Origin: Nemophila menziesii
Lineage: Eukaryota; Streptophyta; Magnoliopsida; Boraginales; Hydrophyllaceae
Direction: 5' to 3'
Assembly: GCA_029959085.1 (NCBI GenBank)
Contig: JARWIR010000007.1
Location: 44,629,137-44,693,136 of the forward strand
DNA: 64,000 nt
Position 1 is the stretch's first letter. Each line of letters starts with the position of its first letter. Made by a program: the position numbers and the translations under genes. Below the pieces are notes generated by a model that worked only from the letters and a program-made list of their open reading frames with translations, did no database searches and had not been told where the DNA came from. Of this stretch, positions 10,600 to 23,400 are shown piece after piece.

Positions 10600-12535
10600 A
10601 AGTCCCAAGTGATTTTGACGATGAGATGGAACGATATTGCACTTAGTTGTACAATAATTGTGTGTGGGATGGGTATGTGTGGTGTGTGCAAAGATATCAT
10701 GTCTCGTCATTTGGACCTGGCATCGAGGGTCAATGAAGATGTGTACCGAGGCGCCAAGTCTTGATGAGGATTCAGAAGTATCTATGTTTCCTTCGCAAAT
10801 GGATGAACACTAGGCCTTCTCATGGTGCCATCCACTTTGCCCTCCTAGGCTCCATCCACATTTGTATTATTTCCAAGGCCGAGTATTATGGCCATGTCTA
10901 ATTTTGTAGGTCGGACGCGTTATCCTTCGTAGCTCGACCACGTCTTTTTTCAAAACCCGACTTTTCTTATTAAGTACTCTATGTAGTAGGATTTTTTAAT
11001 CTTGTATATACTTTCTTTATTAAGTGTAAAACTTAAGGATGACAATGGTTACAATTAAAACCCAAAACTGGTGGAAACCGAATAGACTATATAACCATGG
11101 TTAAAACCATTAGAGTATGGTTTAAAAAAGTGTAACTGCTGGATAAAAATGTTAGGTTATGGTTTTATATAAATATAAAACCGGATAATCAAAAATTTAT
11201 TATCATATATATTTTCATATTTTATCAAATAATTTAGTTAAAAGTATATTCAAATTCTAAAACCTATAAATAATAAATTTAACCAACTAAATAACAAATA
11301 TCCAATTTTATTAAAGACGACACAATTTTTTATATCCAATAAAAAATATCCAAGCATTAAATATTAAGAGATCAGAGGTAGTTTTGATACGCGACATGCT
11401 TAGGTTGATAAATAATTCTTCCTAGCCTTGAATTTAAGAGAACTGAGGAAATTTGTAGAGTAATTGGTGAGGGGGGGAGTCCCAGACACACACACACACG
11501 CACACACATATATATATATATATATTATATATAATAAAAAGCCTTAAACATATATTAATATTGAAGATTGGGATCTTTGGCGACCTTTGTATAATCTGGC
11601 TCACTAAAAATCTCCCTAGAGAAAACCCTATTGGAAAACCTTGATCGAGGAAATAACGCAAGGGAGGGGTTTGGATCTAATATTATATTCCTGAAGTCAT
11701 GCAAAAAGAAAATCAAATCACAACAATACCATGCAAATTGCTTGAGGAGTTACCGTATTTAACGATGAATGACCTTCCGAGATGCTCTGCGTGCCACCAG
11801 TTCCCCAGCGCTGGACCATATTCTTTGGCTATTTTGTAGGTACTGGGATAAAGTTAGACGATTACTCGATAAGAACCTTCCCACATATACGGGGGTCAAA
11901 GATCAGGACCACGTGGAGGTGTGCCTTCTGATAGCTCTCCGACAGTCAAGTAATTATTGAGACACATGACCGAGAATGGTATATTGGACTAGGTCTGACT
12001 ATAATTTTGACGATCTAAGAATATAAGTGATACCTATTTAAGCGCATGACATGACTATCTATAGATAAGGAAGACCCAGTATACCTGGTGGGCTTTTGTC
12101 ATATCTTACGAGAGAATACTTAAGAGGTTGTATCCTTAGTTGCATGGAGAAGTAGAATAGAATTCCTAGGGTTTTGTTCAGAACTGGTTAGGCTTGGTTA
12201 TTAAGGTAAGTACGGGTTGTCCAATAGACCAAGGGTCATATATGATAGTTATGCTTGATGTGGTATTGATCGTATGATCGTAACTTATCAATAACACATG
12301 TCATATATCTTGATTGCATTAGTTTCATATAATTATAAAGAATAATATTTTATAAAATTCACTAACGACTATAGGTGATCACTTTTAATGACATCTTTCC
12401 ATTTTTTTTTTTTGCTAAAATTACATTTATTCTCATTTTTATAGGAACCTGTAAATTGGAAATTTCATGTAAATAACTCTAATATTCGTTACAATTGACA
12501 TAAATTGGGTTTCTATAAATACTAAGATCTACTCC
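10600..12535. repeat. Large inverted repeat, left arm
   Basis: It is inverted relative to 20485-23999 once the solo LTR there is removed (about 1.93 kb per arm, roughly 80-85% identity). Anchor words include GACCTGGCATCGAGGGTCAA (inverse near 23873), TATAACCATGGTTAAAACC (inverse near 23484), AATATTGAAGATTGGGATC (inverse near 21459) and ATGAGAATAAATG (inverse in this arm near 12431). The left limit is uncertain because the other arm is cut by an LTR at 24000. The 63-codon frame at 11769-11960 has no domain. An (AC)n(TA)n microsatellite lies at 11485-11526. Confidence 0.8.
11485..11526. repeat. (AC)n(TA)n microsatellite
   Basis: About 11 AC units, broken once by CG, run into about 9 TA units. 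The opposite arm has only a short TATATACATATG here, so the expansion is specific to this arm. Confidence 0.95.
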
Positions 12536-12780
12536 TTCCATCTTAAAAATATCATCCACTTACTCAAAATAGTGTTCCAAAAATATTGTTAACTTATGAT
12601 ATTAGGACACTTTTTTTCAACTTTTTCCATTATTACCATTATTAAAAAAATTAAAATTCATACTTCTAATGCATATATTAAGGAATATATGTGCTATTTT
12701 CTCCGTCCCAAAAATAATATCCACTTATCTTTACACAAAGATTAAGAAATCTATTAATTTCGTCCACCATTACACAAAGA
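12531..12780. mobile_element. Two Stowaway-like MITE ends
   Basis: TACTCCTTCCATCTTAAAAA at about 12530 and TTCTCCGTCCCAAAAATAAT at about 12699 resemble the CTCCCTCCGTCCCA end of plant Stowaway/Mariner MITEs. Both are in the same orientation, about 170 bp apart. No matching inverted partner was found, so these are fragments. The rest of the spacer to 13495 holds no gene. Confidence 0.4.
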
Positions 12781-13558
12781 TTTAGCTAATCGACCAACCA
12801 ATACCCACGTGAATCACAACCTACGATTGTGTGCAACCTAGGAAAAAAATAATACCAATAGCCAAATCGACACAAGAATCGCACTTTCGGCAACTCCCCA
12901 TGAGCACAAGCCAATCTAGTTGAGCAACTAGACACATAAAACAGGCTCAGCAACCACCATCAACCTCCCCAAAAGTCAAACACGTTTACGACCACACCCC
13001 AAACAACGTAGCAGGTAGAACATATGTAGAATCAAAGCAGGCAGTGAATAATGTAAAGGAGAAAGCCAAACGAGTCTCGAAAAAACACATTACCAATGTC
13101 AAAGCAAGGCAATAGCATCTTATGAAAAAGACCCTTCTTGGAAAAACCCAGATCGAGTCATCTTTTTCAAATTTTAATTATAAAATCTCGGAAGGAGCCA
13201 TTGTTACTTGTTTGGGGGTTAAGGGGTTTGGATACAACATTCAGTTTTTTTTTATAAATAAAAATAAGAGATTGTAAAAGAGGAGGATGCAATTCAATTT
13301 ACTCAATTTATTTTATATACGAGAAAGTATATGCAAAAAATATTGAGTGTTCATATACTCCTCTCATAAATTATAAGTGTATTGATTTGCATGTTTAGTT
13401 TCATTTGTTTAAGTAAAGAAGAGCAATTAACTAGGATAATTTTATTGTTTAGATGATTAGATAGCAGATTGATCGATGGTGGTTTGTGCTAATTTTTAAA
13501 GTGATTTTTTTTTAGTCGAAATAACTTATATTAAAAGGGATCAAAAGGCATAGAGTAG

Positions 13559-16500
13559 TTAACCTACTCCAGCAGAGTCAAACACCATAGAGTCATTACA
13601 AATAACAGAATAAAAATCATTTGGCAAAATACAAAACCAATTAACAGGTAATAAATTCCTAGAATAAGCCTTCACAATCCAATCAGCTGCTTTGTTAGCA
13701 CTTCTTCGTATCCCACGAATCATAATCTGGGGGTGGGCTTTGGTCATGCTTCTGATATCTTCAAGGATAGGCCTAACCTTCCAATGGCAGGACGCGCTTG
13801 AAGAATGCACGGCTTGAAGAACTGCTTCTGCATCAGATTCAATACTGGTGCATGAGGAAACTTGTTCAATGGCAAACTGAAGAGAACTTCGTAATGCCAT
13901 TGCTTCAGCTTCAAAACTAGAACAGGCTGTAGAAGACATGGCAAAGCCAGTTACTACATCACCTGCACTATTACGAGCAACTGCGGCTGAGAATGCTTTC
14001 CCAGGAATAAACGAGGCATCCACATTGATTTTGATTTCATTAGAGGGAGATTTAATCCAAATAGGGGATAAGGACTTCCATGTTGGCACGTGTAGCTGAC
14101 GAGGGATTAGATTAATATCCTGTTCTTCTTCATTAGCACAAAAGATATCCCTGCAATTTAAGTTCATAAGAGTTAATCCTGTATCAAAATTAATAGGGAC
14201 ATCTTCAATAACTTTCTTATTACGCATTATCCATATAGTCCAAAGACATGCTATTATCGTAAGAAGGATATTAGTTTTTTCTGTTTTATTTTGTCCTCGC
14301 TCAATTAAATTACCAACCCAACAGTTAAGACCAGCCATAGAGGATAAATCAACACTACAATGCAGAGGAGACAAACACCACATTCTCCTAACCCAATCAC
14401 ATCTTAAGAATAAATGTTCTATGTTTTCTTCTTCTTTGAGACAGATTTTACACAAATCAGAACTTGTACAGTTTCTGATAAATCTGTTTCTTTCAGTCGA
14501 GAGAGCATTAAGAATGACCCTCCAAAAGAAAAATTTAAATTTGGAGGGGGCTTTGGAGGCCCAACTGAGAGATAGAAGATCCTGATTGGGGAATAAGGAT
14601 GGAGTAGGATGAGTAGGAGGAGGGATGTGACTCTCTATCTCATATGAATAACCAGATTTACTGGTGTACATACCATGGTTAGTATAGGGCCAGATATAAT
14701 CTATAGGCCCAACAGTCCATGGTATATTAAGTGCAGTAATCTTTTTTGTTATATCATGGGGAAACAAGGAGTTAAGGATATCAACCTTCCAAGTTTTGGT
14801 ATTAGTGTTTATCAAATCAGCTACAAATTTGGGAAAAGTGGGCTCTTCACTGTAATGGGGAGGTTTGGGGAGATAAGAACCAGCCCAATTATCTTCCCAA
14901 ATGAAAGTGTAGTGCCCATCTCCTATGGGCTTGATAATGTGCTGTTTCAATAAATCTCGACCCTTAATAATACTATTCCAGGTCCACGAGGCACCACAAA
15001 TTTTAGGGGAGTTAAGGAAGTCTGTTTCATTAAAGTACAAGCCTTTAAGGACAAGGTATACTAAAGAATCGGGGTTATTAAGGATGGACCATGCCTGTTT
15101 AGCTAATAAAGATAAGTTAAAAACTTCCAGATTTTTAATACCGAGCCCACCATGGAATTTAGGAGAGGATATTCTGTTCCAACTTAACCAATGAATGCCT
15201 GAGTGTTCCTCCCTTCCCCAAAGGAAATTGCTAGTAAGCGAATTAATCTTTCTAATTATTCCTTTGGGGATAGCTAGGATGGACATGAAATAAGTAGGGA
15301 AAACATGAATTACCGAGGATATCAAAGTTGATCTTCCTGCTAGGGATAGTAGAGATTGTTTCCAACCGCTAAGTTTATCAGCAATTTTAGATACAAGTGT
15401 ATCCATTGCCTTTGTTTTCGAATTACCCCACTCAGTTGGGATACCTAAGTAGAGACCTAAATCACTAGTAATAGGCATGCGAAATGCATCTTCAAGTTGA
15501 ATTTTCATGTGTGGGGTAGTATTTGGACTTAGAAGGATTGAGGATTTATTCCGATTAATTTCCAAACCTGAGGCAAAACAGAATCTGTATAGAGTCTCAC
15601 GAAAAGCATGGATTTCAGAAGCAGAATTTTGAAGAAAGAAAATTGAGTCATCTGCAAAAAGCAGATGATGAATGTTGGGACCAACTCTGCTCAATTTTAC
15701 ACCTTTAATCAACCCATTCTGAACATCTTTTTCAATCAAGGATGAGAGTAGATTAGAGACTATAGTGAATAGATAAGGGGATAATGGATCACCCTGGCGC
15801 AAACCACGAGAGGGTTTAATGGAACAAGAAGGGTGACCATTTAAAATAATATTAAAACTAACAGAAGTTACACAGTTTTTAATGAAGGACACCCAATTTG
15901 CAGAAAAGCCCATTTTAGCTAAAAGGGAGAAAAGAAAATCCCAGCTTACTCTGTCGTAAGCCTTGTGGATATCAGCTTTAATGATAGAATAGCTATTTCT
16001 TGAATTAGCTCTAAGATGTTTTAGCTTGTGAATAACTTCGTGTACTATTATAATATTATCTTGGATCAACCTTCCTTTAATAAAGGCAGATTGGCAAGGG
16101 GAGATAATCCTAGGAATAATTGCACTAAGTCTCAGAACCATTACTTTAGACAGTATTTTATAGAGGAAGTTAGTGCAGGAGATAGGTCTAAACTAGTTTA
16201 TTTTCTGGGGATTTTTACACTTTGGAATCAGGATTATATTAGTTTCATTTATTTTATCCAAAGGGATGGAACCAGCTAGGACCCCATTACAGATATTTAA
16301 AACATCTGATTTGAGAAGATCCCAATGTTGGTGGAAAAAAGCTCCAAGGAGTCCATCAGGACCTGGGGATTTTGAGGGATGTAGCTGCCAAACAGCTATT
16401 TTCAATTCATCCAAGGTTATAGGCCTCATAAGAGAAATATTCTCTGCATCAGTAATGAGGGGTTGAATATGACTCAAAATGGGATCTATAGCCCTAAGAC

Positions 16501-17770
16501 CAGGATCTTGATAGAGGTTATTGAAAAACTCCGTTACATGATCTTTTAACTCAGAAAAACCAACTGTCCAAGAATTGTCTTCTTTACGAAGGCAGATAAT
16601 ACGGTTAGACGCTCTTCTAATCCTAGTTGATAGATGGAAAAATTTGGAGTTTTTATCCCCCAATTTCAGCCATCTAATACGAGACCTCGTGGACCAGAAT
16701 TTCTTCTCCAAAGACCAGTATCTTTCAATTTCAGAAGAAATTGAGGAGAAAGGATCAGATAAGGATACATTAGGTAGAAGAGGAGGAGGATTAGAAGACA
16801 TGAGCTTTTCAAGTTTATTAGTCAAAAGATTAATCATAGTAGCATTGTTTCTCAAATTGATTTTTTTCCATCTTAGTATGGTTTTTCTACATCTAATCAA
16901 ACGTTTAGCCAGTTTAATATGGGGAGCACCACTAAAATTAGCTGAACTAGCAAGGCAAGTATTAATAGCAGTTCTACACGTAGGGATTTTAAGCCAATTT
17001 GGATCAATTTTTAAATTTTTTCTAATATTTGAAGCAGGGGGATCAAATAGGTGTAAGATAATTGGAGAATGATCCGAACCTATAGGGGGGGCATTATGAA
17101 TCCAGGCTTCAGGGAAAGTATTAATCCAAGTAGGGGATCCTAAACCTCTATCCAATTTTTGAATAATAAGATCTTCGTTATCTCTATTATTTCTCCAGGT
17201 GAAGGAACATCCTTTAACAGGGATTTCAGATAGTTTATTTAGGGAAATATAATTATTGAAAGCTCGCATTTCAGATAAAGTTTTTGGATTACCCCCAATT
17301 TTCTCCTGTTGGTTTCTAATATCATTAAAATCTCCTATAAATAAGTTAGGGAAATCAGGATTTGCATTTGTTTTAGAATTAATAAAGGCCCATAACTTAT
17401 CTTTGTTTGCCTTATCAGGGATAGTATAAATAAAATTTAAAGACCAATCAATGCCATCAGGGCTCAAAAAAGAAGCAGAAATATGATTATCATCAGAGGA
17501 AGTTACCTCGCAATTAACGTTGTCCATGCCAAACAAGGCTAGTCCTCCAGAAAGTCCCACAGGATCAACACTCCACAAAAGTTTTATTTTTAATTTCTTC
17601 GCAAGTAGTAGCAGCTTTTTTCTTTTAGTCTTAGTCTCCGAAAGACCAAGAACCTGGGGTTTTTCCCTAGAGATAAGCTCCCTAAGGTTTTGGACCGTCA
17701 AGGGGGACCCCGTCCCTTGACAGTTCCAAAATACCCCTATCATTTGTCTTGTGGGGGTTGCGGTTTGCAA
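13559..17770 (-). pseudogene. LINE1 ORF2: endonuclease, reverse transcriptase, RNase H; one TAG
   Basis: One frame of 1403 codons is broken only by TAG at 16193-16195, between KNPQKIN and FRPISC in the reverse transcriptase fingers. Domain order: APE-type endonuclease (residues about 10-240; FWNCQGTG, ETKT, IGDFND, SDHSPI), reverse transcriptase (about 470-830; SPGPDG, FRPIS, GLRQGDPLSPYLF, catalytic FADD at 705-708), zinc-binding zf-RVT region (FFWRVI, CKICLKEEENIEHLFLRC), and C-terminal plant RNase H (INVDASF, FEAEAMALR, ESDAEAV). In a live element this protein nicks DNA and copies LINE RNA at the break. The start at 17770 is the first Met before the endonuclease motif and overlaps the end of ORF1. 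Confidence 0.92.
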
Positions 17771-19521
17771 CCACCCACGTCCACCGGAGCTATCATTTGA
17801 AGAGGAGGGATATACGCAGCAATCTCTAATAAGGGAACTTCAACCAGCGTCTCTTTTACCTCACTAAAACCTACCATTTCTTCATGAGTAATCTTTCTCT
17901 TCTTCGCGCTTTGACTCATCTTCGAATTAGAAGGACCAGCCATACCAACAGCTATATCCACCAATGGGTCATTTTCATTCTTAGCCAATTCTTCTTTCGC
18001 TGGAGGATTAGGAGTTTGCATTGTAGGAGTAGGGATATTAGATTGATCAGCAGTTGTAGGTGAAATGGCCATTGGGGATTTAGGATCGATTGGGTTTTCA
18101 TTGATCGGAGGGGGAATACCTGAGGGCAGGGTTGGAGAGATAGATGGGGATTTCTGATTATCATTTGAAATATTTTGATTAGGGGTGTGGAAAGAAGTGG
18201 GACTGTTTGGGACTTCACCCTCGCTCAGGTTTGGGCTTTTAGGATTCGGGTTAACCCATTGGAAGCTAGTCTTACCTTTAGTTGGGTTATCTTTAGACCA
18301 AGTGCGGATGGACCATCTCTTGCCGAAGGAAGAATTTGGGCCAGTATTAACTTGAACCTTATTGGGCCATGGAGCCCAGTCTTCATCTGCATTATAATTT
18401 TTGCGCTTGGAACCTGAAGCCTTGTTACCTTTAGGCCCAATATTACCTTTAGTGGGCCTCTGAATGCCTCTGGTGGATCCTCGAGTAGAAATGGGTCTAG
18501 CTGACTCAGCCTTATCTTCGAACTTAGCAGTAGGGGTAATAGCGGTATTAACCATTGTTAGGGGATTAGGAACCATTACGATACCTTGTTCAGGTACAGA
18601 GGGACAGTCCTTAATTTGGCCCGTAATGGCTTTTCCTTTTCCAGTACCAAAGGACACTGCGTCTTTTTTGTCTCTTCTGTCGCTTGGACCAATGTTCGTA
18701 CGAGGTTGACTCGTGTATTCCGCCGACCAACTCTGTCTTGAATCGCCACTATCAGTGAACAACTTGGATGGATCATCAAGATCATCCATGATTTGAACCT
18801 TAGCACCTCGACCTTTAACTGGGTCTACCGAGAGCCAATCTCCGAATCTGAGTCTGACCATTCCTCTCACGCGCTTAGCTTCTTCCTTGAACAGACCACA
18901 GTCACTTGTAACATGATTGAGCATACCACAGTAGTGGCAAAACTTACTAAGTTTTTCATATCTCATACGAACCGTAGCTGCTGGTAGGGATGGTCTTTCA
19001 AGCTTAAAAATGGATAATAAGGGATTTTTCACTTTCCATAGAACTCGAATCCTCAACTGTTTTTTGGTTTCTATGGAGTCTTCAATGTCGTAAGCAAGGA
19101 GTGTACAGTCGAGATTTTTGCTTATATCAACTGCATTATCCGGAGTTACAAAGGCCGGAGGGAGATCTAGCAGCTGGATCCAGAGAGTAGCCATAGAAAA
19201 GTCTGCTTCTGCTAGTGACATCTCAGGATGCCATGCATGGAGGATTAACATATGACCATTCACAGACCATGGACGGAAATGCCAAGTGTTAAGCATATCC
19301 TCCTTAGTCTCGAAAGCCAGAAAGAAGGTATTAAACTCAGCTGGGAGCACATGCATAGGTTTCCTAAGCCCCCAGGAGCGATTAGCAGCTATTTCCACCG
19401 TATAGGGATTGATTTCTTGGGGTGTGAGGATCTTAGCTAATAGCATGTTTCGGTGATTGTATACCTCGTGATCTTGGTATTTTGGGGTAAGTTTCATGGT
19501 TTTCACAGGAAAATCCGCCAT
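17740..19521 (-). CDS. LINE1 ORF1: RNA-binding protein (DUF4283 plus zinc knuckle)
   Basis: An intact 593-codon frame. Residues about 40-175 fit the DUF4283 RRM-like domain of plant LINE ORF1 proteins (W50, FNTFFLAF, WSVNGHMLILHAWHP, WIQLLDLP). A CX2CX4HX4C zinc knuckle follows at C195, C198, H203 and C208 (CHYCGMLNHVTSDC). The C-terminal half (210-593) is Pro/Ser/Lys-rich and low in complexity, as usual for these proteins. The known role is LINE RNA binding and particle formation. The stop lies 31 bp inside the start of ORF2 in another frame. A 277-bp internal slice (18081-18357) is copied at 59506-59782. Confidence 0.9.
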   Translation of the reverse strand: MADFPVKTMKLTPKYQDHEVYNHRNMLLAKILTPQEINPYTVEIAANRSWGLRKPMHVLPAEFNTFFLAFETKEDMLNTWHFRPWSVNGHMLILHAWHPEMSLAEADFSMATLWIQLLDLPPAFVTPDNAVDISKNLDCTLLAYDIEDSIETKKQLRIRVLWKVKNPLLSIFKLERPSLPAATVRMRYEKLSKFCHYCGMLNHVTSDCGLFKEEAKRVRGMVRLRFGDWLSVDPVKGRGAKVQIMDDLDDPSKLFTDSGDSRQSWSAEYTSQPRTNIGPSDRRDKKDAVSFGTGKGKAITGQIKDCPSVPEQGIVMVPNPLTMVNTAITPTAKFEDKAESARPISTRGSTRGIQRPTKGNIGPKGNKASGSKRKNYNADEDWAPWPNKVQVNTGPNSSFGKRWSIRTWSKDNPTKGKTSFQWVNPNPKSPNLSEGEVPNSPTSFHTPNQNISNDNQKSPSISPTLPSGIPPPINENPIDPKSPMAISPTTADQSNIPTPTMQTPNPPAKEELAKNENDPLVDIAVGMAGPSNSKMSQSAKKRKITHEEMVGFSEVKETLVEVPLLEIAAYIPPLQMIAPVDVGGCKPQPPQDK

Positions 19522-20008
19522 TGTTGCAGAGAGAGATTAGGAATCTGAGAGGTTAGAGATAGGAGAAGAAGATGAAATGAGGAGAAAGAGGAGAGTAAGT
19601 AAATAAGGGTTATAAACTTGGGTTTCCAATAAGACAAGTTGTTTTGTATCTTATCGAGATCAGAGCAATAAGTTACAATGTATGGATTAAGCTAGAAAAC
19701 AACTAAATCGGCTAATCTAGGGATGACCGAAAGACTATAAAGAGCAAAAAATTAAAATTAACTATTAAGTAAATCAGACTAGAGGGGATTATAGGTGTAA
19801 AATGGGATACCCAAGGGAAGAGTAATCATTGAGGATGGAAGGGATCAAGACCATGCGTAAATTGGAAAAAGGATTAACTTGGGAACCATGTTTTCTTGCA
19901 TTGGGAAAAAGGAGACTCCATTTTTGCTTCAAAACCTTTCCTAGAGAGAGAAAGTTTTAGAGAGAAGGGAGAGCAATTTTTTGCTCCATAAAATTCTTAA
20001 AGTGATTT

Positions 20009-20484
20009 GACCATTATAAAGAAGTTATACGCGATAGAATAAATTGATATAAGCTCACATGTAATTTATGTAGCGATTTCTTACATTAATCAATGACTTA
20101 TACATTTTGCAATGATGTGTAATTATTATATTTAATTAATTTGCATAGTATCATTGGCACGAACACATCTACATACTTTTTTCGATTGATAAGGATGAGA
20201 ATAATGAGAAAGACGAGGTTTACTATACACCATAATTTCCCTACATACACCTTTTTTTCCTTTTTTTCCTTTTTTTTTACACTTACGATTGCAAAAGAAC
20301 GATATACAACCAACCAACTTCCAGCCATAATTAACTTCTGCAATTTTAGTCGCTGTCTTGTTTTCTATACGAGTCTTTGCATAACTAGTTGACGTTACAA
20401 AAATTAGGTAGAGAAGAAAAAAAAAACAAATGTCTTGCTTATTGTATACATGCTTATTTTTTCAATGTTATCTATAAGGAATAT
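20009..20484. other. Spacer between LINE1 and inverted-repeat right arm, no gene
   Basis: AT-rich. The frames here arise from a CCTTTTTTTCC run at 20250-20277 and show no domain. Confidence 0.6.
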
Positions 20485-23400
20485 AAGTATTAGATCTTAG
20501 TATATATAGAAAACCAATTTCATGCCAATGGTAATGAATATTTAAGTTATTTATATAAAATTTCCACTTTACATATTCCTATAAAAATGAGAATAAATGT
20601 AAATTCAGCAACAGAAAAATGGAAAGATGTCACTAAAGTGATTACCTATAGTTATTAGTGAAATCCGTAGAATATTGTCCACTATAATTATATGAAACTA
20701 ATGCAATTAAGATATATGAAATGTATATTGATAGGTTTGATCATTCTACATCAAGCAACGATCATATCTGACCCTTGATCCATTGGACGACCCGTAGTTA
20801 CCTTAATAACCGAGCCTAACAAGGTCTCTGAACAGATGCCGAGGAATTCTATCCTACTCCGCCATCCAACTAAGGATACAACCTCTCAAGCTTTCTGTTG
20901 TAGGATATGACAAAATCTCAACCAAGTATATTAGTTATTCTTTATCTACATATAGTGATGTCATGCACTTAAATAGGTATCGATTATATTATTAGATCGT
21001 CAATATTATAGTCAGACCTAGTCCAATATATTATTCTCGGTCATTGGTCTCAATAATTACTTGACTGTCCAAGAGCTATCAGGAGGCACACATACATGTC
21101 ACCCACTTGGCCAATTGATTTCACGCTCTACCGATTTGCCCCCGTATACGTGGGAAGGTTTTTATCGTGTAATCATCAAACTCTATCCCAATACCTACAT
21201 GACAGCCGAAGAAGATAGTCGAGAGCTAGCGCACTGGTGGCACGCAGAGCATCTTCAAAAGTTCATTCATCGTACAATATTGTAACTCCTCCAGCAATTT
21301 GCATGATATTATTGTGATTTAGTTTTCTCTTTGCATGACTTCAGAAATATAATAATAGGTCCCAACCCCTGTCTTGCATTATTTGCTCGATCGGCGTTTC
21401 CCCCATAAAGTTTTCTCTAGGGAGGTTTTTGATTAGGCATTATACGGAGGTCGATGAAGATCCCAATCTTCAATATTAATATGTGTTCGAGGCTTTTTAT
21501 TATATACATATGTGTCTGGACTTCTGATGTCTCCTTAAATGTTCTAATTTTATGCCCTTGGGAGACATCATTTTTTGTGTTTATTCGACTATTTTGATAG
21601 ACTTTTGGACTAAATATGCAATAATCTGAATTTCCTCTTTTATTTCTAGCATTTTTAATTTATTAAACTTTTGCGCGTAATATTGTGTATTTTAGTGAAA
21701 AGTTTGTAGGTTTTGAATATTATCTAGGAGAGGAATCCGAGAATAAAGTCAAAGATCGTGATATGGAGTAAAAGCATGAAGACAAATTCCGAAAGAATTG
21801 ATATTTTAAAGCTGCAAATCTGGAAAACTAATAAGGATTGCTGATTTCGAGCCACCTAAGAGTAGATTTAGCCGCTCAATTTCGAACAGAAATTGTGCCC
21901 CATTGAGTTACGGAACTTTAGCAACTGGAATGAGGTCAATTCGAGTTGAAACGAACCGGCTAGAGCTGTTTTCGTGGAAGTGGTGCAGCAGTTACGGGAT
22001 TTTGGGCTAAGATAATGGACTTGGGCCTTTATTATTTCATTTAAACCTTAGCCTAAGGTCCAAGTCCGAGTTTGAGAGTATAAATAAGGATTTTGGCTTC
22101 TATTTTTTTACACAATTCACTTTTTACAAGTCAGAGCATCAGAGAGAAGTCAAGGCAAGGAAGCGGAGAAAGCTACAGAGCTGGAGACTGTCTATATCTC
22201 CAATTCGCAGCCTATCTTATTCGGAAATTAGGTTTCTCTTTTATTTCTTTCTGTAAAACAATATGAGTATTTCTATTTCTTTTAATTTAGTTTTTCGCAT
22301 TAGTATGAGCTAATTTCATTAAGTGCTTGAGAACGCATAATGGGTTAATCCCAATTTGATTTTATTTCATGTGATTGGATTTGGGATAATTATTATTTAA
22401 ATCAAATTGGGTAACGTGTATTTTTCTTTAATTTACCTTTATTTACTTTTATTGAATTCGCGACTCAATATTAGGACTTAGTACTTAGGCTATTCCAATT
22501 AGTGGCGATTGGATCACCTTGACGGGGGGTCTGGGTACAGAACTAATTAACAAATGTAGGATAGAAATTATTTGACTCTGACGAGCTTAATTAATCCTAT
22601 GGCCAATTGGGTAGAATAGACTTAATCACTTGAGAGTGGACTATAATCACCCTAACGGGGTTTGTAGCACTTGAGAGTAGCTCCTTAGTCCACCCTGACG
22701 GTGGTAAGGAGAGTTCCGAATCCCGACCAATACATATTTACCGATTTGTCCCTTAAACATGACATGAAATGAATGATAGTTAGGTGAAACCCTTGCGTCT
22801 CTCAAATACTGCCTTTCCCATCTTGCGTAAACACTTTATTTTTTTGCGTCTAGTTAATTACTTGCATTAATTTAGTATTTCAATTTATTGTCTTAGCATT
22901 AGAAAACCAAACAAACAATTCTAAAAATCATTTACTTGTTTTCACGTGCAATTAACTACTATTTGATAAGCATTAGAGTCAGTCATTCCGTCCCTGAGAA
23001 CGAATCTGTTTTATCACTTACATTACTTGGGACAACCGTACACTTGCGGTTGTGGTTCTCTTATCCTTATTGCATTTATTTAGAACACACAAATGACCAC
23101 CAACTTCCCCTACCACCAACTACTCTACAAATTTCCTCTAATCTCTTAAATTAAAGCTATAAGGTAGGATGAATTATTTATCAACCTAAGCATGCCACGT
23201 ATCAAAACTACCTCTGATCTCTCAATATTCAATGCTTGGATATATGTTATTGGATTTACAAAATTGTGTTGTCTTTGGTAAAATTGGATATGTGTTACTT
23301 AGTTGGTTGAATTTATTATTTATACTAGGGTTTTAGAATTTGAATATAAATTTAGCTAAATTATTATAAAGTATGAAAATATATATGATAATAAATGGTT

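Larger units (their letters stand above)
13496..20008 (-). mobile_element. LINE1: near-complete L1-like LINE with 12-bp target-site duplication
   Basis: The body is 13508-19996 on the minus strand. It ends 3' in TTCGACTAAAAAAAAA (13508-13520 read in reverse). TTAAAGTGATTT flanks it on both sides (13496-13507 and 19997-20008), a perfect 12-bp target-site duplication typical of target-primed reverse transcription. It carries a 5' untranslated region of about 475 bp, ORF1 (17740-19521) and ORF2 (13559-17770) overlapping by 31 bp. It is the youngest-looking complete LINE here: only one nonsense codon was found. It sits between the arms of the large inverted repeat. Confidence 0.92.

Noticed and set aside
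16028..17720. Several plus-strand frames of 66-165 codons across LINE1
   Set aside because: All are antisense shadows of LINE1 ORF2, whose endonuclease and reverse transcriptase motifs are clear on the minus strand.
21061..21285. 74-codon frame in the inverted-repeat right arm as a gene
   Set aside because: The corresponding inverse region of the left arm (about 11720-11960) does not keep the frame, and no domain is visible.
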